Assembly: GCA_013115125.1 (NCBI GenBank)
Contig: JABANN010000127.1
Coordinates: 1-64,000 of the forward strand
DNA from: Perkinsus olseni
Taxonomy: Eukaryota > Perkinsozoa > Perkinsida
Direction of reading: 5' to 3'
DNA: 64,000 bases
Part shown: piece after piece, positions 1 to 9,064 of the stretch
Numbering within the stretch: position 1 is the first letter of the stretch
Layout: each line of letters opens with the position of its first letter
Translations under genes and position numbers: made by a program
Notes under the pieces: generated by a model
What the model was told of the DNA's origin: nothing
What the model saw: the letters and a program-made list of their open reading frames with translations, nothing else
Database searches by the model: none

Positions 1-140
1 ACACCGGCGCAAGGAGTACGGGCCTGCTTGATATCGTAAAGAGCCAACTCAGAGATCTTCTGGTTGAGCTTCAGAAGAAGAGCGAGAGGCTGTCCGATAC
101 CACCGCAAGCACCGAGAAGAGCGACCTTGAATGATGACAT
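1..140 (-). CDS. Malate dehydrogenase, copy 1 (partial, cut by window start)
   Basis: Only the first 46 or so codons are inside the window; the gene runs off the left edge. The ATG lies at 138–140 on the minus strand. The protein begins [20 protein letters not shown] and contains the NAD-binding glycine motif GACGGIGQ. From codon 5 onward the DNA is almost identical to the second copy at 857–1813 (only one difference is obvious, in a Leu-Lys-Leu stretch), whereas residues 2–4 differ (SSF here, AIK there). This is therefore a tandem, same-strand duplicate with about 0.7 kb between the genes. The reaction is NAD-dependent interconversion of malate and oxaloacetate. No transit peptide is visible, so a cytosolic place is likely. 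The identification is secure because of the neighbouring full copy. Confidence 0.93.
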   Translation of the reverse strand, partial: MSSFKVALLGACGGIGQPLALLLKLNQKISELALYDIKQARTPCAG

Positions 141-856
141 GTCTGAAGTAAAAACTTAATTGACTGAGTCAATGTGAATATATTCTTGGCACCAGAGTCC
201 CACTAGCTGTTCGGAATCAGCTGAGCTAGATAACTGAATAGATATGAAGGAAAGCTAAAAGCGAATTAGCTTAACAGAACCGAGGGTATTTCTATGCGAG
301 AAAGAAACGATCACAATGAGGAGCTGAACGCGACAGAAGGAATCACAATTGCTACTAGTCGTTCTTCCAAGAGCTGTAGAGCAAACTGATGCCACACAGA
401 GTGAGCTAGCATGGAGGCTGGACATGATATTCCAATAGCAACTTCTTCCCGAACGGATCGTATCGGCAATCGAACAACTTATCCTAGCACATCTTCGCGT
501 GAACCATGCCACGCCGCTCTATATTCGAGGGTCTCGAACCGAGACGGATAAATGTGCGGCAAAGACGAAATCTTTACAAGCCTACATGGCAGAGTGACCA
601 TGCATTCTCGCAAACAGCATGGTCCGATCACCCTTCCGACAGGCTGGGTTGCAAACAAGGACCGCCAGCCACAGTGTGACAGTTGATACCTTTCACAGCT
701 TCCTAGTAGGAAGTTCCTACATAAATTAATCACTTCAGCGAACACAACAACAAATGATTCGGCACGTCTTGAAAATGAGCTCTGTGAGCTCAAATTAGTC
801 CCTGAGTGAAATCACTCGCTACGGGGCAGTACTCAAATAATAGAAGAACAAACATT
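141..856. other. Spacer between tandem malate dehydrogenase genes
   Basis: No convincing gene. This stretch must hold the promoter of copy 1 and the 3' untranslated end of copy 2. It contains two overlapping perfect odd palindromes: CTTCCTAGTAGGAAG at 699–713 and GTAGGAAGTTCCTAC at 706–720, each with 7-base arms around a single G. Similar short odd palindromes occur at 44.5–45.2 kb. The 17-mer at 582–598 (CTACATGGCAGAGTGAC) recurs at 29522–29538. Confidence 0.5.
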
Positions 857-1813
857 CTACTGCTTGTTGGCGAAGTCGATACCCCTCTGGACATCAACCT
901 TCAGCTTGTTGACGACCTCCTGAATTCTGCCGGCCTCGTGCTCGCTCAAGCCCTCGATGGGATGAACCTTGGAGACACCCTCAGGTCCGAAGTCGCACAA
1001 GTACGAGAAGAACTGAGCCTCTCCATAGGGCTCGTTGAAGTAGACGGAAGCAGAAGCCTTCTCGCCGTTCATGCCACGGAGAACAACATCAGCGAACTCG
1101 GCAGCGGCGTAAGCCATGGCGAGGGTGGCAGATCCGGCACCGGCCTTAGCGTTGACAACATCGGTACCGGCGTTCTGGACGTGGTTGTCCAAAGCGGTAA
1201 GAGTGGCCTCATCGAAGTCAGCCTTGGGGGTGGCGTGAGAGAACCAGGGCATGATGGTGACACCAGCGTGACCACCAATAACAGGGACGGTGACCTTGTT
1301 GACGTCGGCCTTCATCTCCTTGGCGACGAAGGTCTCGGCCCTGATGGTATCCAAAAGAGAGACACCGAGGAGCTTCTTGGGGTTGAAGACACCGGCCTTC
1401 TTGTAGACCTCAGCGCAGGCGGGAACAATGGAGTTAACGGGGTTGGTGACGATGCACACGGTAGCGTTGGGGGCGTACTTGGCGCAGTTCTGGGCGAGAC
1501 CTTTGGCGATGCCAGCGTTGATCGCGAAGAGATCATCTCTGGTCATACCGGGCTTACGAGGGACACCGGCGGTGATGATGACAACATCACTACCAGTAAG
1601 GCAAGCCTCGATCTCCTCCTCACCGGCGTAACCCTTAACCTCAGCGGGGGTGTTGATGTGGCTCAAATCCTCGGCAACACCGGCGCAAGGAGTACGGGCC
1701 TGCTTGATATCGTAAAGAGCCAACTCAGAGATCTTCTGGTTGAGCTTCAAAAGAAGAGCGAGAGGCTGTCCGATACCACCGCAAGCACCGAGAAGAGCGA
1801 CCTTGATAGCCAT
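857..1813 (-). CDS. Malate dehydrogenase, copy 2 (complete, intronless)
   Basis: A single-exon gene of 318 codons for NAD-dependent malate dehydrogenase (malate to oxaloacetate). Visible family features are the nucleotide-binding [10 protein letters not shown] near residue 10, the substrate-loop stretch AGVPRKPGMTRDD with its two arginines, the NPVNS motif, and the catalytic histidine in GGHAGVTIMPW. The GxxGGIGQPL form is typical of the mitochondrial/glyoxysomal branch of the family, but no targeting extension is present, so a cytosolic enzyme is likely. The ATG at 1811–1813 is chosen because it aligns with the start of copy 1; the open frame extends upstream only to a GTG at 1856–1858. Strong codon bias towards C- and G-ending codons suggests high expression and leaves the opposite strand almost free of stop codons. 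Confidence 0.96.
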   Translation of the reverse strand: MAIKVALLGACGGIGQPLALLLKLNQKISELALYDIKQARTPCAGVAEDLSHINTPAEVKGYAGEEEIEACLTGSDVVIITAGVPRKPGMTRDDLFAINAGIAKGLAQNCAKYAPNATVCIVTNPVNSIVPACAEVYKKAGVFNPKKLLGVSLLDTIRAETFVAKEMKADVNKVTVPVIGGHAGVTIMPWFSHATPKADFDEATLTALDNHVQNAGTDVVNAKAGAGSATLAMAYAAAEFADVVLRGMNGEKASASVYFNEPYGEAQFFSYLCDFGPEGVSKVHPIEGLSEHEAGRIQEVVNKLKVDVQRGIDFANKQ

Positions 1814-1858
1814 GATGTTGTTGAAAGAATCCAAAGAAGGAGAGGGTGAAGAGTCCAC

Positions 1859-2263
1859 CTGACGCGGGGCCTGGTTCCACAGCTAATTTTTAGCTCGGCG
1901 CAAGATGGGATCTGGGACAGCTTTTGTGTGTTTCTTGGCAGCAAACCTTCTGCAGACCGACCCGGCGGTACACAAAGGAGTGTAAAGCTGAACCATTCTG
2001 AACTTAGTGGTACTAGGCTACACACTTCGGCTTACTCAGATGGAGTGACTATCCTCGAGGAGGTCGGTGAAACACAGAGGATGCCAAGTTGATCAAACAT
2101 GAGTTCGGCAGTCATCCTCGACATAGTTCGATGGTTCACGGCTGTACATGTACCGTTGATGGCACGACGTTGAGGGTGTGACTTCATTGAGGTAGTTTCC
2201 CTTTACTGAACACAAACCGAATGCGTTCCTTGTGTGACGGAGCATAATACTACAGGAATAAAC
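1859..2263. other. Intergenic, 5' side of malate dehydrogenase
   Basis: About 0.4 kb between the start of the malate dehydrogenase gene and the stop codon of the next minus-strand gene. It presumably holds the promoter of malate dehydrogenase. I see no gene, no RNA and no clear repeat in it. Confidence 0.4.
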
Positions 2264-4080
2264 TCATTGTGGCAAGCGGGGCTCATCAGGTCCGGCAGCC
2301 TGTACCCCACCATCATCATTATAGTCATTAGACGTGCATTCGAAATGGGAGACGTCAAGCTTCACAACGGGGTCAGCGTGGCTTGGGAGAGCCTCATGGT
2401 CGCTGGCCGTTCGCACCACGTTCGCCATGTAGCTCGGCTGGCTCTCGGCAGCGGAAGTAAGCGCTGCAAGATCCGGCAGGGGCACTTGCGCAAGTCGAGT
2501 GACGGATCCGCGTGGTCGACCCGGCCCCCGAAGACTTCGGAATCCCGTTGGTGGAGTGCTGGTCAAGCGTCGCAGCTGCTGCAGCTGGGCGTACTCCTCC
2601 TTCATACGAGCCCACACCTGAGCCAGTAACTTCAGTCGGGAATAAACTACGATGCTCGTCACCTCTTCCACGCGGCCCTCTTCCTTAGCCCGAGTCAGGC
2701 GTTGGCGGTCAGCTATGGCATCTTCCAAGGTCAGCCGCGGGGGACCACGGAAGTTTTTCCGATGCAGCGATACTTGAGCGGTAAAATAGCTACGAACCAT
2801 GCATGTCTTCCAGACAGTGACCTCAACGAAATAGGGATACCCGTCCTTTTTGAGATGCACGCCCGTTGGTATCCGTTCAGCATCTGGAGGACGACGCTTT
2901 TCCTGCTTGGGCCGCCGCAACCTCGAGAGTATCTGTTTTCGCCGCTTGCCCCGAGAGTGGAGTTCAAGATACCTACCACTTGAAGATCCTCAGGCGACTG
3001 AGCGGCCTCCAGCAAAACTCGGTCGTGCACTGCTTCCTCCACTGTGTGCCGCGATGGTCCCTCGTACTGAGGCAACGACAGACTCAATCCCCATCAACAG
3101 ACCGTGGCTACTACCTTCATGGTCACCGGCCTCGGAAGAGGTGGGCCGTTGAGATTCTCAGCCTCTGTAAAACTGACTTGCTGATGGATGGTCGCTATCT
3201 GACAGACGGGCAATCGCCCACGCCGGGCGAGGCTCGAGGACTCACAAATGCCTTCTTGGACTTGTTGTAGTACACTCCCTTAGGCAGCAGCTGTGAGGTC
3301 ATGTCCCACTCTTGCAACAACTATGAAGGAGAACACGTGCGATCACCACTACTGATGGGCGAGCCCAAGCACTACTTGTTGCAAGGTGTTGGACTCCCGA
3401 GCCTGTTCCATTCTAATGCGGTCGTTATGAGCTTCCTCTACATAATAGGAACTCGCGACTGACCATAGACTTCGTGAGGGGGCTCACCTGAAGTGTCCCG
3501 CGTAGGCCCTCGATATTTCTTCCCATCCACTGCTATCTGAGACGTAGGCTGCGGCTGGCAGACATCACGGGTGGTTCCATTAATACCTCCGCCCGCCATA
3601 ACCCGCTCTTCAGCTGGGCCACAATTGTCAGCAGTTCTCCTTCGCCAGCGGAGTTGCTTCCTTCCGGCGTCGGGACGCCCGAGTCTCGACGAGCCCTCTT
3701 CGAGGGAACAGCCAGCGCCTGGACAGCAGGTTGCATGACCGGATGCCGACAACGATAAGATTCACCATCTCCTCGGAGGCTTCCATCTCCATCCGCGGCA
3801 TCGGTATATCCGATGAAGGGCTGGGAGGCTGGGCTACTAATGCCGCCCCGTCAGCGCTGTCCACTAGAGGTGGCTGTGCAGGTGTAGAAGGCACGCTGGT
3901 GGTGTGAGGATCACGGAGTGCCTGCTGCAGCGGATAGACGCGAATCAAGCACGCCAGGGTACACTACAGTGGATGATGCATGTGCAGTATCTGTGGATCG
4001 GTCGTGGCCTGGCGAGAGAGGCTCGCTAGGGATCTCGGGGGCTTGGAGGAGCACCTCCACGAATGCAGCCTATAATACAG
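2264..4080 (-). CDS. Protein with repeated AP2-like modules (multi-exon, start unresolved)
   Basis: Minus-strand exons encode at least three copies of a module that ends in F/Y-x-GP-x-R-x-T-x-E-A-x2-DR-x2-L. The copies visible are GKKYRGPTRDT (near 3500), YEGPSRHTVEEAVHDRVLL (near 3060) and FRGPPRLTLEDAIADRQRL (near 2740), the last preceded by a beta-rich stretch with DGYPYFVEVTVW. The spacing and the final helix resemble AP2/ERF DNA-binding domains, but this is only a resemblance. The modules lie in different frames joined by short introns, for example a GTAGTA donor near 3107 and a 47-nt GTGG…ACAG intron near 2960. The upstream part (3540–4080) is rich in Pro and Ser, as in disordered regions of transcription factors. 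The stop codon at 2264 is clear; the start is not. A nuclear regulatory role is an inference. Confidence 0.55.
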
Positions 4081-4129
4081 GCATGCAGTGTGAATACAGT
4101 CCGCATTGGAAGAATATAAGATAAAAAAT

Positions 4130-4320
4130 GAGGCCACTGTCACGTGGCGCGCGAATGGACCGAGCTCAAAAACCTCGCCGTGAAAAAAGGACCTGTGACC
4201 GCTCGCGCACCTATGGCGTAGTGGCCTCGTCTTTACATGTAACATGGTCGCCTGATTCAGCGGCCTAATTTTTGCATATGGAAAAGTAGTCTCCTCTTTT
4301 AAATGTGGCATAGTGGCCTC
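4130..4320. repeat. Small inverted/direct repeat element (GAGGCCACT … AGTGGCCTC)
   Basis: GAGGCCACT at 4130–4138 is matched by its reverse complement AGTGGCCTC at 4220–4228 and again at 4312–4320. The two right-hand copies sit in similar surroundings, as both follow a short GGC(G/A)TAGTGG context and AT-rich sequence with ACATGTAACATGG and AAATGTGGCATAG between them. The whole is about 190 bp and lies between genes. It could be a short non-autonomous inverted-repeat element or simply regulatory repeats. Confidence 0.4.
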
Positions 4321-4557
4321 TTTCTAGCGTGTTTCATGTCTTCGTCACAGTCTGTATGGAAGGATACCACCTTATAAAACTTGTCTCTAAGACCACCACC
4401 CAGCATCCAAGACCCTTCACTACATTCTCCTTCAATTCGGTACTATCAACGGAGATGGCTGTATCCATGATCCTCCATAGTAGCGTACAAACTGGCACGA
4501 CAACGGTCGTTCAAAAGGCACCATTCATATTAATCTTAACACAACAGCTCCTCTTCC

Positions 4558-5517
4558 TCACGAAGCTGTTAAACGATCGATGAACTCTATCTTGTAAACT
4601 GCAAGGCGCATTTCAGGGAAGAGCTGCGTGAAGTGCTCTTCTTCCGGCGGTAGCTCCTTCATGCCTGGTTGGAGCTGCTCCTTAGCCTCGAGCCCAAGAG
4701 ACCGGAAATTGTCGAAAAGATCCAAATCCATGGACTCATAGCGTCCAAGCCTATGGCCGTAATAGACCTGTGTGTTGGGACGGGCTAGTTGTTTTATCGC
4801 TCTCGGTAGTATTCTGGTGAGTATAGGAAGGTACACTAATTCAGTGCCAAATATGAAGTCCCACTCGACTTCTCGGAGGTCCGCTGGTACCTCGTTCCAG
4901 TCGCAGGTGCGACACGTCACATTATCTGAACAGAAATCCCTTAACTGTCCACCATTGAATGCACCAACCCCATCACCGCTGAAATCTTGTGCTAGGTGTG
5001 GGTGCCCCGACGCGCATTTCCGACACCACTGTAGCACTCTAAAGGCATATTTCTATGAAAGCGCGATAGGGCTGATTAACGCTATGCCATAGGTGTTATA
5101 AACCGTGCCCCCCTCCAGCCCTAGGTAGCCTACCGAGCGGCATTCCTCGATCCTGATTGAGCTGAACATTGTGCTGGAGCCACTCGAGGCCACCGCCTTC
5201 CTCTTGCTCCGTCAGTACCACTTCCACCGTTGAGGGTAGCCGGGATGCTACCTTACAAACTCATCACAGCAAAAACTACGCTACACCGAATTTCAAACAA
5301 CCGAGATCAGCATATGTGCGCCGCGACGCTCCGCCTAGAATCCACTGTTGTCCACGCATGCTACAAGCACCATCGCTGCGTAAAACATGATCCCCCGATT
5401 GAGCATAAGCTCCGCCGCTGTCCAAGTCATAGTACCTCCATCCCAAGCCATCCGCATCCTGATCCAAGCTCGAGTACTCGGCCCTTCTTGAGCGAGAACA
5501 GATCGGTCTTCTCCTGA
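4558..5517 (-). CDS. Methyltransferase, MTase_16 (METTL21/FAM86-like) family, 5' end unresolved
   Basis: The exons spell out the conserved parts of the seven-beta-strand protein methyltransferase family in order. Near 5480 is the SAM-binding motif I (GRVLELGSGCGWLG). Near 5200 is strand-2 motif VVLTEQEEGGGLEWL followed by QHNVQLN. Near 4900 is CDWNEVP, followed by EVEWDFIFGTELVYLP, the post-II motif. The C-terminal exon runs to a clear stop at 4558. Family members usually methylate lysine side chains of chaperones or translation factors; the substrate here cannot be told. At least three exons are needed, with a GTACTATG donor after motif I and a GTAGGC donor near 5132. The first exon or exons upstream of 5517 were not located. 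Confidence 0.75.
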
Positions 5518-5547
5518 GAATGACGATGTTGAACTACGAACTAATAG

Positions 5548-5635
5548 GGCACCCTAACACAGTGCTACAGCTTAGTGACACCAATAGGGTTGACATTGAG
5601 GAGGCATCTTAACAGAGTCTTACAGCCTAGTGAAA
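5548..5635. repeat. Imperfect direct repeat (33 bp unit)
   Basis: Bases 5548–5580 (starting GGCACCCTAACACAGTGCTA) and 5603–5635 (starting GGCATCTTAACAGAGTCTTA) align over their whole length with a handful of substitutions. The unit pitch is 55 bp. No gene is seen across 5640–5861. Confidence 0.45.
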
Positions 5636-5861
5636 GAGCCCACCTTTAGAAAAGCAAGCATATCATGGGAGGCCGACCACACTCTTCCACCGGTAGTGGT
5701 GAGGGCCGCTGATTCACACTGTATATCGATCATACTGAGGCCCTACTGACACTGGCGATCGATACCATCCCGCAACAACTCAACAGACCGCAGTGGTGCA
5801 ATACAGATCATGTCCAGGCGTGGCCACCTCGAGGAATTGAGCCAGCATCGCTGTCGTTGCA

Positions 5862-6125
5862 CTAAAGGTCCACCCAGTTACCAGCCCACCGCTCGATAGC
5901 ATCCAGGGCGCTGACTTCCACCTGCTCCTCACTGCTAACGGCGACACACATGATCATCCAACAGGCGAACAGGGCCAGACTGAGGCTCGTCAGCAGCAGG
6001 CTGAACATGACTGCCAACAAGCAGCTCTTCAATGGGCTGTGGCTTCCATCGTCTTCTACCACGTCCCGCTTAAGTCGACGGGACACAGGGAAGGGTAGTA
6101 GGCTATGCCCTGGAAATACTGTCAT
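5862..6125 (-). CDS. Small predicted single-pass membrane protein
   Basis: A complete open frame of 87 codons with an ATG at 6123–6125 and stop at 5862. It has a basic N-terminal half (RRLKRDVVEDD), then one strong hydrophobic segment of about 25 residues (LLAVMFSLLLTSLSLALFA and following), then a short acidic tail ending NWVDL. This fits a type II or tail-anchored-like membrane protein. I recognise no family. It may instead be one exon of a larger gene, since most neighbours are spliced. The open frame alone is weak evidence. Confidence 0.4.
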   Translation of the reverse strand: MTVFPGHSLLPFPVSRRLKRDVVEDDGSHSPLKSCLLAVMFSLLLTSLSLALFACWMIMCVAVSSEEQVEVSALDAIERWAGNWVDL

Positions 6126-6646
6126 AAAGGGTAATAGTAGCTAGACAGGGGATCCGGTTAAACTCGAGAGAAAATCTGTGTTTCTCGGAGCATTAAATAC
6201 AGGCTCTCCGAGTCTAAGATGCAGGAAGCTAGTCGAAGACTTCGACTGGCTTCATGCCAACTGCGACGCACTAAACCGACGAGGACTCGTGGGAACGTTT
6301 CCGACGGTCTTCCGAATTAGGCAAGCGCAAATATTGAAGAAGGGCTCAGCAACTCTGCTCCATCCTGCATTTCCAGCTCGATTTTACATTTCCTTAAATC
6401 ATGCGAGCTGCTATTATGTTATGTTTTTCTATTATGTCAGCAGCCCTGGAGCCAGAAAGGCCTCGAACCCAGCAGATGCAGTCTATTGAACACCTCGCAT
6501 ACTGAGCCTCCCACCCACGCTGGGACTTGTGTCCCAATAACCATGCCCGTGGGAGAAGAATGCCGGGCTGATAGGGAAAGCCTTGGCCCAAGCGGCTTTC
6601 TCACGAGGTTACGAACTCCAGTAATTGGATTTCCCTCCAGAAAGCC

Positions 6647-7714
6647 ATGATTTTCTCACGCCTCTACGCTGCTTCCCTCCTGACTGTTCCATCAACCCTA
6701 GCGCTCGGTACTGCCAGCCAGTCAGAGGTGCCCACGCTGGCTACTTGGACTGAATGCCTTCTCCAGTCCAATGCTCAGGTAAACTCACTACGTGAAGACA
6801 TCGGTCGTCTGAGCCAGCGAATCGACGCCTTGGAGACGGTTGTTGAAAGGTTCGCGAATGGCACTGAAGCGGAAAGTGTAAGTCCGAGTGAGTTATAGCT
6901 CGTGGGTGTTGAGGAGAACTTCTCTTCAACACTTCAACTTCTCCTGCTCCTGGAGAAGGACTCACTCGGTTCCCGTGTACTCGGACGTCGTCGGTTTCAT
7001 GGAAGGCATTCTCTCGGTTTCAGCTGGGTGAAATCTCTGTTGTGTACCGTAGCGTGCCAGCAGACGGCGTGTGCACCCTGGAACGTGCAGATGGATCCGC
7101 CGAAACCTCCAATACCCTGTCTGTCTGCTTTGACGAGAGACTCCCGAACCCCATCCGCTATACGAAATACGTACATAGGGGCAGGAAACCACAATTCATG
7201 GCAGAAATCGGGTAAGGCCACCCATGCTAATCGCACCCAATCGCCCGTATGCTACCGATGAGTGCTTTGTTAACCTCTACTGGACTCGCAAGACGATTCG
7301 AGCCGTTACTCGAGCTATGTCTGTTGACCCGGTGTCGTACGGACGCTGTAGTGACCTTCTTAACTGCGCGATATTGCCATCAGGTACGACGACGACTTCA
7401 CAAAATTCAGGGTCGAGAATACGTTTTGGCACAGAAACAATCGCAAGGTTACAGACCGCCTGGAGAGGGCTCATCGTCATTTCCGCTCGTTGATGCCCTT
7501 CGATCACCTAGAGGGAGAGGTTCTGCAGCAACTGCGTAACATGATGCCCATCACGACAAGGAATCCTGGCAAGTGCAAGGAGGTCTTCACACTCTTGGCC
7601 AACAACCCTCCGTCTAATGACTATAGAAAGGGAGCTCAATGGTTTGAAGCTTTCCATATTACGGCGACGAAGGACTTCGAAGCCCTCATGGAAAGTTGGG
7701 TAGGACAGAATTAG
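6647..7714 (+). CDS. Secreted protein of unknown family (three exons)
   Basis: The ATG at 6647 opens a frame with a typical signal peptide (MIFSRLYAASLLTVPSTLAL) followed by a short coiled coil (SLREDIGRLSQRIDALETVV). The first exon ends at a GTAAGT (6878) or a GTGAGT (6888). The second exon, with LGEISVVYRSVPADGVCTLE and a cysteine pair, reaches the GTAAGG donor at 7212. The third starts after CATCAG at 7384 with YDDDFTKF and runs to the stop at 7714. The phases agree across the second intron (172 nt). The protein is about 230–260 residues with few cysteines. I do not recognise the family; it may be lineage-specific. The role is unknown. Confidence 0.6.
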
Positions 7715-8368
7715 GATAGCGGAGTAAAAATGTTTACAGACCGTGTGCCCATGTTGATCAATCATGTCTGTGTGTGATGTCTTTACTTGCCAGTGAGGTA
7801 AATGCGAAGATGATGAGTATTGGTTGACTCAAAGCTAGAAGTTTCATATCAGCACGCCTGGACGCATCGTCCACAGGGCCACTCTGGCGTCCACTGTGCT
7901 GAAGACGAGGAACGTTGCCATTGTCGGAGACAGGGTATAACCTCCATGCTTGGGACAAAGCCTTTTACCAAACTGGAAAGCTTGGCATCGCATTTCAAGT
8001 TCGAAGGGGAGTTCAAGCTCCGCGGGAGCCACCAGCGAGTGTGAACAGTCCTAACCACCAACACTACGCCGCAGGGTGTAAAATCCCTGCGAGGGGACGT
8101 TCCACATTCAGTGACAAGAGGGGCGCTGAACTAAGCTTCTCAGTCAAAGAGGAGCTCGGCGCTGATTGTTGACCGCCTTCCTTACCGAATGGACCAACTT
8201 GCGGAGGTGAAGATACGCTCTAAGGTATTTCGCGGCGCGTGACGGTGGGAGTCCGTTTCGTAGGGTAGGGTATTTCCGAATTGCGTGATGACACGGGGAT
8301 GATGATCTCGTCATGAGGTGACTACGACTGGCATGTGAGCATACTTTTACTTGAGCCTGTCAACGGCT
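7715..8368. other. Stretch without a supported gene
   Basis: Several short open frames overlap on both strands here, for example around 7900–8170 plus, but none begins with a sensible ATG, carries a recognisable motif or links to an exon by splice sites. It may be the 3' end of the previous gene plus promoter of the next. Confidence 0.35.
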
Positions 8369-8816
8369 ATGCAGTTCAATCTTTCATTATGCGAAAATTC
8401 TTACTCGAGAAGCTTCATCACAGAACCCTCTTCACGAGAAACTTCGCGCTTTCGAAATACCCGGCATGTCTCTGAAAACTGGGCATGTCTCGGGAACACC
8501 CTGGCCTTCCTGGTTGAACAGCTCCTCCCTCACCCCATGCCTGTAGACCCTGCCTTCCTTGAACGCATGAAGAAAGACATACTCGCAGACCTGGATGAAC
8601 TTGCACAAATTGAAGAGATACTGGAGGCCAAAAGAGGGAGGGTGGCCCCTCGTCAGAAGGCTATGCATGGTACTTTCTCAACGAGAGCGAGCGGAGGGGC
8701 TCCCGATGATAGAGGTACTTTCAGGTCACGAGGAAGCGCCTCATCCATTGGCAGCAGCCATGGTCCATTATGCTACTACAGGTAACCTTATTGCTCCATT
8801 CCTCGTTTCAGGTGAG
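8369..8816 (+). CDS. Hypothetical protein with helical region (at least two exons)
   Basis: A plus-strand frame from the ATG at 8369 contains AFLVEQLLPHPMPVDPAFLE and a following charged helix (DILADLDELAQIEEILEAKRG). It then meets a GTACTTTC donor near 8670, and after GATGATAG near 8713 continues in phase as EVLSGHEEAPHPLAAAMVHY before a GTAACC donor near 8781. The downstream exon was not resolved and the gene must end before the kinase gene starting at 9065. No family is recognised. The start could lie elsewhere because the first 30 residues look atypical. Confidence 0.4.
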
Positions 8817-9064
8817 TAGGCGTTCTTCAGCGAGTTCCCAACCTGCCAGCTTCTCCCTGCGTGGGATGGTAAGCAGGCTAGTACTGGGGGTCGTTCTTTC
8901 AGGGTTATCCCCTTCTCAGGCACTAGAGAAGGCCCTCTAGCACGTACTGAGTGTTGTTGTATGGTTGAATATTGTGTCTCCAGGGCGTGGCTTGACCGTC
9001 CTGTCGTGTTAGAGCGCTCAATGGATGGGGATAGGTGACTTCCTTCGTAGTAGCTCCTTTTGTA

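Noticed and set aside
806-1849. 347-codon plus-strand open frame across malate dehydrogenase
   Set aside because: It is the antisense of a strongly codon-biased gene; the sense strand has full family motifs, and the antisense product is a low-complexity Gly/Asp/Leu-rich sequence with no motif.
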